From: Bradyrhizobium sp. 132
GTDB taxonomy: Bacteria > Pseudomonadota > Alphaproteobacteria > Rhizobiales > Xanthobacteraceae
Length of the DNA: 39,058 nucleotides
Direction of reading: 5' to 3'
Assembly (NCBI RefSeq): GCF_023074185.1
Contig: NZ_JADPKY010000042.1
Span: 1-39,058 of the forward strand
The stretch's first letter is position 1, and each line of letters begins with the position of its first letter. The notes beneath the pieces are model-generated. The model worked only from the letters and a program-made list of their open reading frames with translations, made no database searches and had not been told where the DNA came from. The translations under genes and the position numbers were made by a program. Positions 16,142 to 25,336 of the stretch are shown piece after piece.

Positions 16142-18220
16142 ATGCATAGACTGGAACGACTTCTGCGTCCGAAAACGATCGCCGTGTTTGGAGGCCGACA
16201 GGCGGCAGCTGTCGTCGCGCAATCGATCAAGATGGGCTTTGCCGGAGAGATCTGGCCGGTGCATCCCACTAAGGACGAGGTTGCCGGCCGCAAGGCCTAC
16301 CGGTCCGTGGCCGACCTGCCCGATGCGCCTGACGCCGCTTGGGTCGGCGTCAACCGCCACCTCACTATAGAAGTGGTTAAGGCGCTGTCCGGACGCGGGG
16401 CCGGCAGCGCTGTCTGCTATGCTTCCGGGTTTCTCGAAACAGAAGGCTACGACCAGGATGGAGAACGGCTACAGGCCGAGCTCGTCGCAGCCGCCGGCGA
16501 GATGCCGATCATCGGCCCGAACTGCTACGGTCTGATCAACTTTGCCGACGGCGCGCTTATGTGGCCGGACCAACATGGTGGCACTAGGCTTCCCCAGAGA
16601 GGCCGCGGGGTCGCCATCATCACACAGTCGTCCAGCATCGCCATCAACATCACTATGCAGAAACGCGGACTGCCGACCGCCTTTCTAATGACCGCTGGCA
16701 ACCAGGCGCAGACTGGTCTTTCCGAAATGGCGACCGGCCTGATCGAGGACGATCGGGTCACTGCGCTCGGCCTGCACATCGAGGCGTTCGATTCCGTGCC
16801 CGGCTTCGAAAGCCTGGCGGCACGGGCGCGGGAGCTGAAAAAGCCGATCATCGCGTTGAAAGTCGGCCGTTCCGAGCAGGCGCGGGAGGCGACCGTATCG
16901 CATACCGCTTCGCTTGCCGGCTCGGACGCTGCATCCGCCGCCTTCCTAAAGAGGCTCGGTATCGCTCGCGTCGAATCCATTCCGACATTCATCGAGACGC
17001 TGAAGCTCTTACACGTGACCGGTCCGCTGCCCGGTTACCGCCTGTCATCGATGAGCTGCTCGGGCGGCGAAGCCTCAGTGATGGCCGACAGCGCGGACGG
17101 GCACTTGGTGCATTTCCCCCGCCTCACTGACCAGCAGCGCGCCCATATCAAATCGACGCTCGGACCATTGGTGGCGGTGGCCAACCCGCTCGACTACCAT
17201 ACTTTCATCGTGAACGACGTGCCATCGATGACTGAGACTTTCACCGCTATGGTGTCGGCTGGCTTCGATCTCAATCTGCTCGTGCTCGACTTCCCGCGTC
17301 CCGACCGCTGCACTGATGGCGGTCGATCGCTGCCGCGGCAAGCGTTCCAAGCGGCGCTGAAGACCACCAAAGCGAAAGGCGCGATCGTCTCCTCGTTACC
17401 AGAGAACATGCCTGAAGAGTACGCCGCCGATCTGATAACCAAGGGCATTGCTCCTCTATTCGGGATTGCGGAAGCTATCAAAGCCGCCGATGCGGCGGCG
17501 TTCATCGGCTCGGCCTGGCGCACGCCGCAAGCGCCGCCAATAACCACAGCGTCGGCTGGTGCGTTCAACGGCGAACGTGTGAGGCCTGACGAAGCCGAAG
17601 CCAAGAGGAGATTGATCAAAGCCGGCCTGCCAGTACCAGACGGCGAGCGCGCCGGCAATACGATCGAGGCGGTGATCTCGTCCACGGCGCTCGGCTTCCC
17701 AGTGGCGCTGAAGGCTTTGGGCGTGGCGCACAAATCGGAAGTCGGTGCAGTGCGGCTTAACCTCGAGGACGCCGATTCCGTCAGCGCCGCGGCTAATGAT
17801 TTGCTCGGGCTCGGGGCCGGCCTCTACGTCGAAAGCATGGTGCGTGAGGGTGTCGCCGAACTGATCGTCGGCTTCACGCGCGATCCCATGTTCGGCGCGG
17901 TCATGACGCTGGGCACCGGTGGCGTGCTGGTTGAGCTGTTGCGCGATAGCGTGACCCTGATGCTGCCGGCAACGCGTGACGATATTGAGACGGCACTGCG
18001 CGGGCTGAAACTCTATCCGCTGCTGGAAGGCTATCGCGGCCGGCGCAAGGCCGATGTTGCAGCGGCCATTAATGCCATTTCAAGCATCGCCACCTTTGTG
18101 CAGCAGAATGCCGGCGAGATTGAGGAACTTGAAATCAACCCATTGATCGTGTGCAGCGAAGGCCAAGGTGCCTGGATTGCCGACGCGCTGCTGGTACTTG
18201 GAGAAAAGACGAATGGCTGA
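16142..18220 (+). CDS. NDP-forming acyl-CoA synthetase (fused alpha-beta, Acs/Acd type)
   Basis: 692-residue fused protein of the acetate--CoA ligase (ADP-forming) superfamily. Domains in order: CoA-binding Rossmann domain (about 1-125, LRPKTIAVFGG), two succinyl-CoA-ligase-like domains (about 140-450, including IIGPNCYGLIN, GVAIITQSSSIA and the phospho-histidine loop EATVSHTASLAGSD near 255), and an ATP-grasp domain (about 480-690, GFPVALKALGVAHKSEVGAV, MFGAVMTLGTGG, EIEELEINPLIV). It would activate a carboxylate to its CoA ester. In this row the best guess is gamma-butyrobetaine or crotonobetaine/carnitine; caiC-type AMP-forming ligases do this job elsewhere, so this would be a non-homologous replacement. 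ATG 16142 has GGAG 8 bases upstream. Its end overlaps the next gene by 8 bases, showing translational coupling. Confidence 0.88.
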   Translation: MHRLERLLRPKTIAVFGGRQAAAVVAQSIKMGFAGEIWPVHPTKDEVAGRKAYRSVADLPDAPDAAWVGVNRHLTIEVVKALSGRGAGSAVCYASGFLETEGYDQDGERLQAELVAAAGEMPIIGPNCYGLINFADGALMWPDQHGGTRLPQRGRGVAIITQSSSIAINITMQKRGLPTAFLMTAGNQAQTGLSEMATGLIEDDRVTALGLHIEAFDSVPGFESLAARARELKKPIIALKVGRSEQAREATVSHTASLAGSDAASAAFLKRLGIARVESIPTFIETLKLLHVTGPLPGYRLSSMSCSGGEASVMADSADGHLVHFPRLTDQQRAHIKSTLGPLVAVANPLDYHTFIVNDVPSMTETFTAMVSAGFDLNLLVLDFPRPDRCTDGGRSLPRQAFQAALKTTKAKGAIVSSLPENMPEEYAADLITKGIAPLFGIAEAIKAADAAAFIGSAWRTPQAPPITTASAGAFNGERVRPDEAEAKRRLIKAGLPVPDGERAGNTIEAVISSTALGFPVALKALGVAHKSEVGAVRLNLEDADSVSAAANDLLGLGAGLYVESMVREGVAELIVGFTRDPMFGAVMTLGTGGVLVELLRDSVTLMLPATRDDIETALRGLKLYPLLEGYRGRRKADVAAAINAISSIATFVQQNAGEIEELEINPLIVCSEGQGAWIADALLVLGEKTNG

Positions 18221-18995
18221 CGTCATCACCACCCGCCGCGACGGCGCTATCCTTGAAGTTACGCTCGATCGACCGAAGGCCAATGCCATCGATGTGAAAA
18301 CGTCGCGGCTGATGGGGGAGACCTTCAAGGCCTTCCGAGACGATCCTGACCTGCGCATCGCCATCGTGAAGACGGCCGGCGACAAGTTCTTCTGCGCCGG
18401 CTGGGATCTCAAAGCGGCCGCCAGCCGAGATGACTCCCACAGCGACTATGGAGTTGGCGGCTTCGGCGGGCTACAGGAACTGCGCGACCTCAACAAGCCG
18501 GTGATCGCCTGCGTCAACGGTATGGCCGTCGGCGGTGGCTTCGAGTTGGCGCTCTCCTGCGACCTGATCTACGCCTCCGATCATTCCTCGTTCGCGCTGC
18601 CAGAGATCCGCGCCGGAACACTGGCCGACGCGGCAACGATCAAGCTGCCGAAGCGCATCCCCTATCACGTCGCAATGGATCTTCTGCTCACCGGGCGCTG
18701 GATGGATGTGTCGGAAGCGCATCGCTGGGGTCTGGTCAACGAGGTGCTGCCCAAGGAGAAGCTTGAGGATCGAGTCTGGAAGATTGCACGGCTGCTCGCC
18801 AGTGGCCCACCTCTGGTCTTTGCCGCCATCAAGGAGACGGCGCGCGTGGCCCAGGGGCTGACGTTCCAGGACGCTATGAACCGGGTGACACGCCGCCAGC
18901 TTGCGACCGTAGACAAGCTTTACGGCTCAGAGGACACTCTTGAGGGGCGTCGGGCATTCGCCGAAAAACGTGATCCGCTTTGGAGGGGGAGGTAG
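18213..18995 (+). CDS. caiD: CaiD-like carnitinyl-CoA dehydratase (crotonase family)
   Basis: 260-residue enoyl-CoA hydratase family protein with strong end-to-end resemblance to E. coli CaiD (261 residues): LDRPKANAIDVKTSRLMGE, FRDDPDLRIAIVKTAG, FFCAGWDLKAAA, VGGFGGLQELRDLNKPVIA, GGGFELALSCDLI and EGRRAFAEKRDPLWRGR. CaiD interconverts crotonobetainyl-CoA and L-carnitinyl-CoA. The two crotonase catalytic glutamates are present, in GGGFELAL and FALPEIRAG. The loop that reads VPDSGG in E. coli is TLADAA here, so activity could be altered. ATG 18213 lies inside the end of the ligase gene (8-base overlap), with GGAG about 10 bases upstream. It is the last gene of the plus-strand carnitine row. 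Confidence 0.87.
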   Translation: MADVITTRRDGAILEVTLDRPKANAIDVKTSRLMGETFKAFRDDPDLRIAIVKTAGDKFFCAGWDLKAAASRDDSHSDYGVGGFGGLQELRDLNKPVIACVNGMAVGGGFELALSCDLIYASDHSSFALPEIRAGTLADAATIKLPKRIPYHVAMDLLLTGRWMDVSEAHRWGLVNEVLPKEKLEDRVWKIARLLASGPPLVFAAIKETARVAQGLTFQDAMNRVTRRQLATVDKLYGSEDTLEGRRAFAEKRDPLWRGR

Positions 18996-19114
18996 TGATA
19001 TCGTAAGCGGCAAACTTGGGTACCTAATAAGCGCGGCGTGATTCCCTTGCCTGCGAGTTTTTGATTCGGGGGCGAGAGAATGCGCGCGGGTTTGTTTTGG
19101 CCGAATGAAAGGCA

Positions 19115-19510
19115 ATGGGCTCGTATGAGCCTCATCTGCCGACGGGACTGAAGGGACCGGCGCGGGACGACGACCGCCGCATCATCAACGGGATCATTCA
19201 CATGCTGCAGTCGGGCGCGCGATGGCGCGATTGCCTGCGTGACTATGGTCCTTACACGACCGTCTACAATCGCTTTAACCGCTGGGCCAAGCGCGGGCGA
19301 TGTTGCGCCATCTTTGGAGCCCTGGCCAAGCTCGGCAAAGATGCAGTCGCGCTCTCGCTCGATTCGACGATTCGACCTCGATCAAAGCACACCGGTGCGC
19401 CTCCGGCGGAAAAGGGGGGAGCACGACCAGGCCATCGGCCGCTCGCACGGAGGCCGCACGACAACAATCCATGCGCTGAGCGATCCGCTCGCCGCCGTGC
19501 CACGTCGGGA
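19115..19510 (+). pseudogene. IS5-family transposase fragment, frameshifted
   Basis: One frame gives GPARDDDRRIINGIIHMLQSGARWRDCLRDYGPYTTVYNRF...LSLDST, the N-terminal half of IS5-family transposases. The following family block HDQAIGRSHGGRTTTIHALSD is found in a different frame around 19420-19490, so there is a frameshift near 19380. The sequence then stops matching at about 19500. It is a truncated, inactive remnant lying between the plus-strand carnitine row and the minus-strand row. Confidence 0.75.
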
Positions 19511-19544
19511 TGATCGCGTTCGCCAGCCACCACGCTTTTTTTGA

Positions 19545-19671
19545 AGCTGAACCAGTCCCAATCGACTTTGCCGGCGAGCTGAACCAGCTCGTGCTTCATA
19601 TTGATGATCTGGTCCAGCCTGGCCCGGAACAGATCGCCCGATCCCGTTGTCCTGTGATTCTTCGGTCGCAT
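19545..19671 (-). pseudogene. Second IS5-type transposase N-terminal fragment
   Basis: On the minus strand from 19671 the frame reads MRPKNHRTTGSGDLFRARLDQ and INMKHELVQLAGKVDWDW. This is the typical N-terminus of a different IS5-family transposase (DLFRARLDQIINM.H.LV.LA..IDW). It breaks off at about 19545, where it abuts the other IS5 fragment. A 9-bp inverted repeat (TGCAGGGTT at 19735-19743 and AACCCTGCA at 19760-19768) upstream of the start is probably part of the element end. Confidence 0.7.
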
Positions 19672-19899
19672 CGCCACCTCCGATGCGACGACGGAATCAT
19701 GACTGGCGATTCGACGGAATGCTGAAAATGACATTGCAGGGTTCTGCTCGAAGCATCAAAACCCTGCAATCAAAAAACAGTCCACAACGACAAATGCGAT
19801 TCTAGCTCAATCGCTTAGCCGCTCTTCGACCAAAAGGCGGATAGGTGTCAAAGGCCTAGACTCCAGCATGGCGTAGTTCCACGCTAGACCCAAGAGCCG

Positions 19900-20785
19900 T
19901 TATCCGCGTTTGGAAACGCCAAGAATCGATCGGGCCTCGGCCGGTGTCGCCACGCTGCCTCCCATGCGTTCAATGATGCCGACGGCATTCTCGACAAGTC
20001 CCGCGTTGGATGCCAGCACACCTCTTCGAAGATAAATGTTATCTTCCAATCCTACCCGCACATGCCCGCCCATCGGCACTATCTGTGCGACTACGGGCAT
20101 TTCATCGGAGCCACATCCAAATCCACCCCAAATGGCCCCGGAAGGCAAAAGCTCGCGCATCGCCTGGAGAACGGTCGGACTAGCCGGAGCCCCATTCCCC
20201 GTGCTGAGACAGAATTGAAAGAGGGCAGGACCATCGATGGTGCCTTCCGATACGAGCTTTTTCGCAATTTCGATGTGGCCTAGATCGAAGCATTCGAGCT
20301 CGGGCTTGACGCCTGCTTCTCGCATGAGTGTCGCCATCTCTCGCAGATCGGACATGCGTGCAACAAAAATCTGCTCCCCGAAGACGATCGTGCCACAATC
20401 CAAGGTAGCAAGCTCTGGTTGCAGTTTAATTGCGTGAAGACAGCGAGTCTTGGAATCTTTAAGGGTGCTAGTTTTGCCAATCTTTATTGGGTCAACGGAA
20501 TCAATTAGCTATGGTCCCGTCCATGCCGCACGTCAGGTTGATGATTACATCAGTGGCCGCGTCCCGAAGCTTCTTTACGACTTGTTCGTAGAGCTCAAAT
20601 CGGTTCGAAGGGGCTCCGGTATCTGGTTCGCGGACGTGAATGTGAACGACCGCAGCCCCCGCCTTCGCAGCATCCAGTGCTGCCTCTGCGATTTGTGACG
20701 GCGTCTTGGGAATATTTGGATGCTTCGCAAGGACAGCAGAATTGCCGCCGGTGATTGCGCACGTGACGATGACTTTTCGAGGCAT
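19900..20785 (-). pseudogene. cdhC: BKACE (beta-keto acid cleavage enzyme, 3-dehydrocarnitine type), frameshifted
   Basis: Two overlapping-family frames form one about 295-residue BKACE (DUF849) protein. The first (20785 to about 20505) has KVIVTCAITGG and VVHIHVREPDTGAPSNRFELY, with the Zn ligands His48 and His50, then INLTCGMDGT before running into a stop. The second, in another frame, continues LIDSVDPIKIGKT...ELATLDCGTIVFGEQIF and on to VRVGLEDNIYL (last Zn ligand Glu) and SILGVSKRG. One inserted base near 20505-20511 explains the break, and nothing else is missing. BKACE of this subtype joins 3-dehydrocarnitine and acetyl-CoA to give betainyl-CoA and acetoacetate. The INLTCGM string and partners (thioesterase, hydroxybutyrate dehydrogenase) support the CdhC-like assignment. 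It may be a true pseudogene or a sequencing error. Confidence 0.83.
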
Positions 20786-20886
20786 CTAGAGCTCCTATCT
20801 AGTTACGTTAGTACCGTGGGGTCCACCCGAATGGTGTTGAAGACATGATGTTTCATTGCCACGCGACAAAGAACGCAGTAGCCACC

Positions 20887-21426
20887 TCATCGAGCCGGCG
20901 CGCCTGCGATGAGAGACGCTGCACGGCCGACGTTCCGCGGTGGACTCCCACTTTGACCGCGCTGTGCTTCCCGGAGCCGCTCCAAGACTTCGGGCCGGAA
21001 AGGCTCAACTTTCCGGCGGGCCACGCCAACATTGAGCAGCAACTGCTCTGCCGTCGCCGCGAGCGCGTCATCGCGATCGTCGAACATTTCGTGATGCATA
21101 ACGAAGCGCTTAGTGTCGAGCTCGAGGATGCGCGTGGTGATCGTCAGTGTGCCACCGGCAAGAACTTCGCGGACGTAGGTGATGTGGAAATCACCTGCAA
21201 ATATCGAATGGCCTCGCTCAAGATAGGAATTGCCCAAGCCCAAGTCGCGGCAGGCGAGGTCGCCGGCCTCGGTAAATACCTCGAAATACGGCCTGACATT
21301 CATATGCCCGTTCATATCTAGCCAAGATGTCCGAACGGGGCAGCGGAAAATGAACAAGGACGTTTTGAAGCACTTCGCTTGGCTGCCGAGGCCGCTAAAG
21401 TTCGGAATGCGGTGGTTATCGGTCAC
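20887..21426 (-). CDS. Hot-dog acyl-CoA thioesterase, CdhB-like (betainyl-CoA type)
   Basis: About 179 residues with a 4-hydroxybenzoyl-CoA thioesterase-like hot-dog fold: TSWLDMNGHMNVRPYFEVF near residues 33-51 (active-site region, Asp and Asn-Gly-His-Met-Asn), then FAGDFHITYVREVLAGGTL, TRILELDTKRFVMHHEMF and TAEQLLLNVGV. This resembles the betainyl-CoA thioesterase CdhB of carnitine operons. I chose GTG at 21426, because it overlaps the stop of the upstream SDR gene (GTGA, 4 bases) in the classic coupled arrangement. The longer frame to 21465 would overlap the SDR by 43 bases. It lies between the SDR and the BKACE gene on the same strand, 101 bases before BKACE. Confidence 0.83.
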   Translation of the reverse strand: MTDNHRIPNFSGLGSQAKCFKTSLFIFRCPVRTSWLDMNGHMNVRPYFEVFTEAGDLACRDLGLGNSYLERGHSIFAGDFHITYVREVLAGGTLTITTRILELDTKRFVMHHEMFDDRDDALAATAEQLLLNVGVARRKVEPFRPEVLERLREAQRGQSGSPPRNVGRAASLIAGAPAR

Positions 21427-22208
21427 CTGGCACCAGCATTTGCGCCGAGATCGATTGGAAGGCACACGCCGTTAATTCCGGAAGCCGCGGGACTCACAAG
21501 AAAGGCAATGGTCGCCGCGACCTCACGAACTTCGACGAAGCGATTACCTGGTTGCGATGCGCGGAAAAGCTCGATGACTTCGTCTACGCTAATTGCTCGA
21601 CTTGCCGCCTGCGCCTCTAGCTGACCACGCATCATGCCGGTATCCATCCAGCCCGGCGCGATGGCGTTGACGGTAAGACCATGCGCCGCCCCCTCCAGCG
21701 CCGCAACTCGGACCAGACCGAGAACACCATGCTTTGCCGCGGTGTATGCCGCCTTTTTCGACGCGCCCCCAAGACTCGCGCTTGATGCCGTCACCACTAC
21801 ACGGCCACCGCGGGACTTGATCAGGGTTGGCCAGGCCGCCTTCAGCGCGGCGAATGGTCCGTCCAGCATCACAGCTCGAAGGCGCTCCCATTCGGCGTCT
21901 GGGAACTGATCGAGCGGTGCGACGAATTGGCAACCAGCATTCAGCACAAGAATGTCGAGACGCCCAGCGGTCGCAACTACATGGGCAACCATGTCCCGAT
22001 TCCCGCTCGCCGTGGAGAGATCCGCGTGGAAGACATCTTCACCAACGACGTCCACACCGTACACGTTCGCCCCGCGATCACGCAATTCGGTCACGATGGA
22101 TTTCCCAAGCCCTCCGGCCGCCCCAGTCACAAGGGCTACTCGCCCCTCCAGCGACGATCCATAGGCAGGAGACTGTTGTTCGTCAGGCTTGGAATCAGAC
22201 TTGGTCAT
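21423..22208 (-). CDS. SDR, 3-hydroxybutyrate dehydrogenase-like
   Basis: 261-residue short-chain dehydrogenase. TGAAGGLGKSI (cofactor loop, about 29-39), LVLNAGCQFVAPLDQFPDAEW (NAG motif), the catalytic Ser in VTASSAS, and Tyr-x-x-x-Lys in AAYTAAKHG are all present. The segments CQFVAPLDQFP, KHGVLGLVRVAALE, LTVNAIAPGWM, DEVIELFRASQPGNRFVEVREVA and GVCLPIDLG follow D-3-hydroxybutyrate dehydrogenase (BdhA). That enzyme interconverts acetoacetate, which BKACE cleavage of 3-dehydrocarnitine releases, with 3-hydroxybutyrate. First gene of the minus-strand SDR-thioesterase-BKACE row, with a purine-rich GAGAGAAGAG site just before ATG 22208. The N-terminal 20 residues are a non-conserved extension. 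Confidence 0.82.
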   Translation of the reverse strand: MTKSDSKPDEQQSPAYGSSLEGRVALVTGAAGGLGKSIVTELRDRGANVYGVDVVGEDVFHADLSTASGNRDMVAHVVATAGRLDILVLNAGCQFVAPLDQFPDAEWERLRAVMLDGPFAALKAAWPTLIKSRGGRVVVTASSASLGGASKKAAYTAAKHGVLGLVRVAALEGAAHGLTVNAIAPGWMDTGMMRGQLEAQAASRAISVDEVIELFRASQPGNRFVEVREVAATIAFLVSPAASGINGVCLPIDLGANAGAR

Positions 22209-23275
22209 TCTCTTCTCTCTTGGCGCTCGTGGTGTTCGGGATTCAGGTTTGCGCTTTCGTACAGATAGCGCGGCTATCCACGCTTGTTAGTGCCGCCAGC
22301 CCGCATTTGGCTGTCGCTAGCCTCTGCCGTACCTACTCGATCTTGGCCGGACGTCCGCGTTCATCTCCACATAAAACCAGCACACCTTAGATCGATAAGG
22401 GACAACTTTGCGGCTCCATCTACCCCAGAACGAGCAGAATCGCGGCTATTCTCGGAATATTTCGCAGCTTTCCACCAAGCCTTCGACGCTAGAGAAATCT
22501 AAGAGGCGTACGCGGCGGGCTCTATTCAAGGAGAATGATGTGGAGTGTCCCTACTACGAGTCTCTTCGTCCAGCCAAGAATAGGCTGCCAGACAGTTCAA
22601 TCCCATGATTTTGACGGCCGGAAGTCTCCGGTTTTTCATTAGGTCCGGACCGTTTGGCATGGTCAACGAGATCGGGCGTGACCGATCGCATTGTCCGCGC
22701 ACTCCTCCTTGTAGTAGCCACACCAAATTCTCCATTTTACAGCCGCATCCCTAAGCTCGTCTGGGGCGCATGCATTCCGCCCTGAAACGACCGCTGAGCA
22801 CTTCGACGTATTGAGTGGATTGTGGCCAGGACCGAAATGGAATGGCGGCGTCGATAGCGTGACTTTTGGACGGGAAGATCATGAAGCTCGGAAGGTCGAT
22901 CTACATGAGAAGCTTTTTTCCTAATGATTATGTGGTGATCGACACGAACGACAGCTCGACTACCGGTGGACCAAGTGTTAGGCCGTGCGTGAATCACATG
23001 TGATTGCAAGTCCGAAGCAGGTTCGGACGATTGCATATAGGATGAAATTGATGCGATGGATGCGGAGGCAAGCTGCCGTCAGGCGGCTGTGCCTGCATCA
23101 GTCAAGACCGTGTATCAACTTTTGTCACCAACCGCCGTCAACCACCAGGATCGCCGTCTTGTCCGCCACTTCGGGTTGAAGTGAAAAGTTCGCATGCGAT
23201 CTTAAAGCTTGCAAGAGATGAGGCTGGTAGCCGACGGCATCGACGGCGACAAGTTATGGGGAGAGCGAAATGACC
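22209..23275. other. Intergenic region left of the IS66 element
   Basis: About 1.07 kb with only short frames and no recognised protein. It should contain the promoter of the leftward SDR operon. A 14-bp palindrome (AATCACATGTGATT, 22992-23005) and an adjacent hairpin (GTCCGAA at 23011-23017 and TTCGGAC at 23023-23029) stand out. Confidence 0.4.
22992..23036. repeat. Palindrome plus hairpin in gene-free DNA
   Basis: AATCACATGTGATT at 22992-23005 is a perfect 14-bp palindrome, the kind of site bound by dimeric regulators. Directly after it GTCCGAA-gcagg-TTCGGAC forms a 7-bp hairpin, flanked by GCAA and TTGC that can lengthen the stem across a bulge. No T-run follows on the plus strand, so it is not a typical terminator. 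Function unknown. Confidence 0.45.
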
Positions 23276-23359
23276 GTAAGCGCGATTTTCTCCGCACGGT
23301 GACACCCGCGTTTTTGACGGATGGCCTTCGTATCGTATCGAGGCCGGCATCTGACCCGT

Positions 23360-24930
23360 TCAGGCAGCTGCGGTTTTGGGGAAGTTGAAGGGCAGCAGGT
23401 CGGTAATATCGGCGTCCTCGGCGCGCTGAGGCAATTCGGTTAGCACGTGGCGCAACCAGGCTAACGGCTCGACGCGTGAGGCGCGGCAGGTCAGCATCAG
23501 ACTGTAGACGACGGCACTGGCCCTGGCTCCCTCGACGGTGTCGCTGAACAGCCAGCTCTTTCTGCCAGTGGCAAAGATTCTGATATCGCGCTCCAGGAGA
23601 TTGTTGTCGATCGGCATCCTGCCGTCTTGCGTGTAGCGCGTCAGATATGCCCATTGGTTCAGAGTGTAGGATACGGCATCGCCAAGCTTGCTGTCGGGCA
23701 AGACCTTCGGGGCGATTTGATCGAGCCATTCCTTGAGGGCGTTCAGGACGGGAATGCTGTGTTGCTGGCGGAAGCGGCGAATGCATTGATCTGGCGTTTC
23801 GCCTCTGTCTGGTTTTTCGTCCCGCGCCTGCCTTTCAACCCGGTAAAGCTGTTCGAAGAACCGCAGCGCCTGCTCGGGCGGACCGCCGCCCTTCTTCCTC
23901 GCCTTGAGGGCATCGACAAAGCGCCGTCGGGAGTGGGCCATGCATCCAATGTGGGTGGCCCCTTCCAGCGTGCGCCATGCGGTATAGCCGTCACTCATCA
24001 CGATGCCACGGTAATCGCCGAGGAAGGCCTGCGGGTGGATCTGGCCGCCGCCCGGCTGATAATCCAGAAGAACGATGGGCTCGTGACTGCCCTGGCCGCT
24101 GCGATAAGCCCACATGTACGATGTGCTGGTGGCTTTTTTGTCCTTCTCCTTGAGGACCTGAACCGTCGTCTCGTCGCCATGGATGAGAGGTTGCAATCTG
24201 AGCCGCAGCTTCAGGGCGTCTGAGATGCGATGCAGATGCTTCTCGCTCGAGCCGATCACCCAGTGACCCAAAGCGCCGCGGCTGACAGGAACACCTGCGC
24301 GTTCGAAGGCCTGCGCCAGACGGTAGAGCGGCGTGCCATCGACATATTTGTGAACCAGCGCGAACGCCAGCGTTGAGGCCGTGGCAACGCTGCCCGGCAA
24401 GGGCTGCGTCGGCATCGGCGCGGTCACGACAGGGGCATTGATCCCGGTGCGATCGCAATGGCGGCACCATATTTGAAGCGCACATTCTGTAAAACCTTCG
24501 CCTTCACCTCGATATGAAGTTGCTCGGTGACAGTCTCGCCCATGCGATGCATCTGGCCACGGCAGCAAGGACACGCCTTCTGATCGTCGGGCAGGTCATA
24601 CTCGACCCGCTCACGCGGCAGGTTCGCCGGCAGCGGTCTGCGGCCGCGCTTCTTTCCCGTTGTGCTTTCGACGGGTGGCAAGCCCGTGTCCGGAAGTTCG
24701 GCGATATTGTCCGTTTCGCTGCCGGCATCATCCTCGTCGGCGGCCTGCTCGGCTTCATTGAACAGACGGTCGACGTGCTTTTCGCTGCGCGGCGCAAAAC
24801 GATGCAGGCGTGCCAGCGCCAGTTCTTCCTCGAGCCTGACGACGCGCTCCGTGAGCTGACGATTCTCCACCTGCAGCGCAGCAATGCGCGCCAACAGCGC
24901 TTCGACACTCGGTTCGCCGGTTCGATTCAT
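23360..24930 (-). pseudogene. tnpC: IS66 transposase TnpC, single frameshift
   Basis: The first part (24930 to about 24467) has the leucine-zipper N-terminus (RIAALQVENRQLTERVVRLEEEL), LHRFAPRSEK and the zinc-binding CPCC motif. The second part (about 24470 to 23360) continues in another frame at CRHCDRTGINAPVV and carries the catalytic DDE region (IHGDETTVQVL, VMSDGYTAW, PIDNNLLERDIR) to the normal C-terminus. The break at VRFKYG/CRHCD fits loss of one base (expected GGC-TGC). Together they make a full-length protein of about 520 residues. A programmed -1 shift cannot be excluded, but no slippery heptamer is evident. Confidence 0.85.
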
Positions 24931-24982
24931 CGGATTCTTGAATCTGAACCGTACCGACGCGTCAACCGCTCAAGTCGAGAGC

Positions 24983-25336
24983 TCAGCCGGCAACCTGATA
25001 TTGCCGCACCGGATGGCGGACCATCGCATCGATATCGATGCCGTCAAGGATCCAGTGCAATTGCTCGGTCGTCAGCGTGACGACCGCCTCCTGGCGGCGC
25101 GGCCATCGGAACTTGTCCTCGGTCAGCCGCTTCAGGACCAGCACAAAGCCGGACCGGTCGAAGAACAGCAACTTCATCCGGTCGCAACGGCGATTGCAGA
25201 ACGCAAAAACCGCCGGAGCGAACGGATCGAGCGCCATCGTCTCCTGGACCAGAACCGCAAGGCTGTTGATGCCAGCCCGGAAGTCGATCGGCTCACGGTG
25301 CAGATAGACCTGCAGGTCACCGCCCAGTCTGAACAT
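24983..25336 (-). CDS. tnpB: IS66 accessory protein TnpB
   Basis: 117 residues, the usual size of the IS66 Orf2 protein: VYLHREPIDFRAGINSLAVL near the N-terminus, VFAFCNRRCDRMKLLFFDRSGF in the middle and LTEDKFRWPR, all family signatures. Its role in IS66 transposition is required but biochemically unclear. Its start overlaps the end of tnpA by 20 bases, the usual coupled arrangement. It looks intact. Confidence 0.93.
   Translation of the reverse strand: MFRLGGDLQVYLHREPIDFRAGINSLAVLVQETMALDPFAPAVFAFCNRRCDRMKLLFFDRSGFVLVLKRLTEDKFRWPRRQEAVVTLTTEQLHWILDGIDIDAMVRHPVRQYQVAG

Noticed and set aside
24460..24475. Programmed -1 frameshift in IS66 tnpC
   Set aside because: IS66 tnpC is normally one continuous gene and no A/T slippery heptamer is present; a one-base deletion is simpler.
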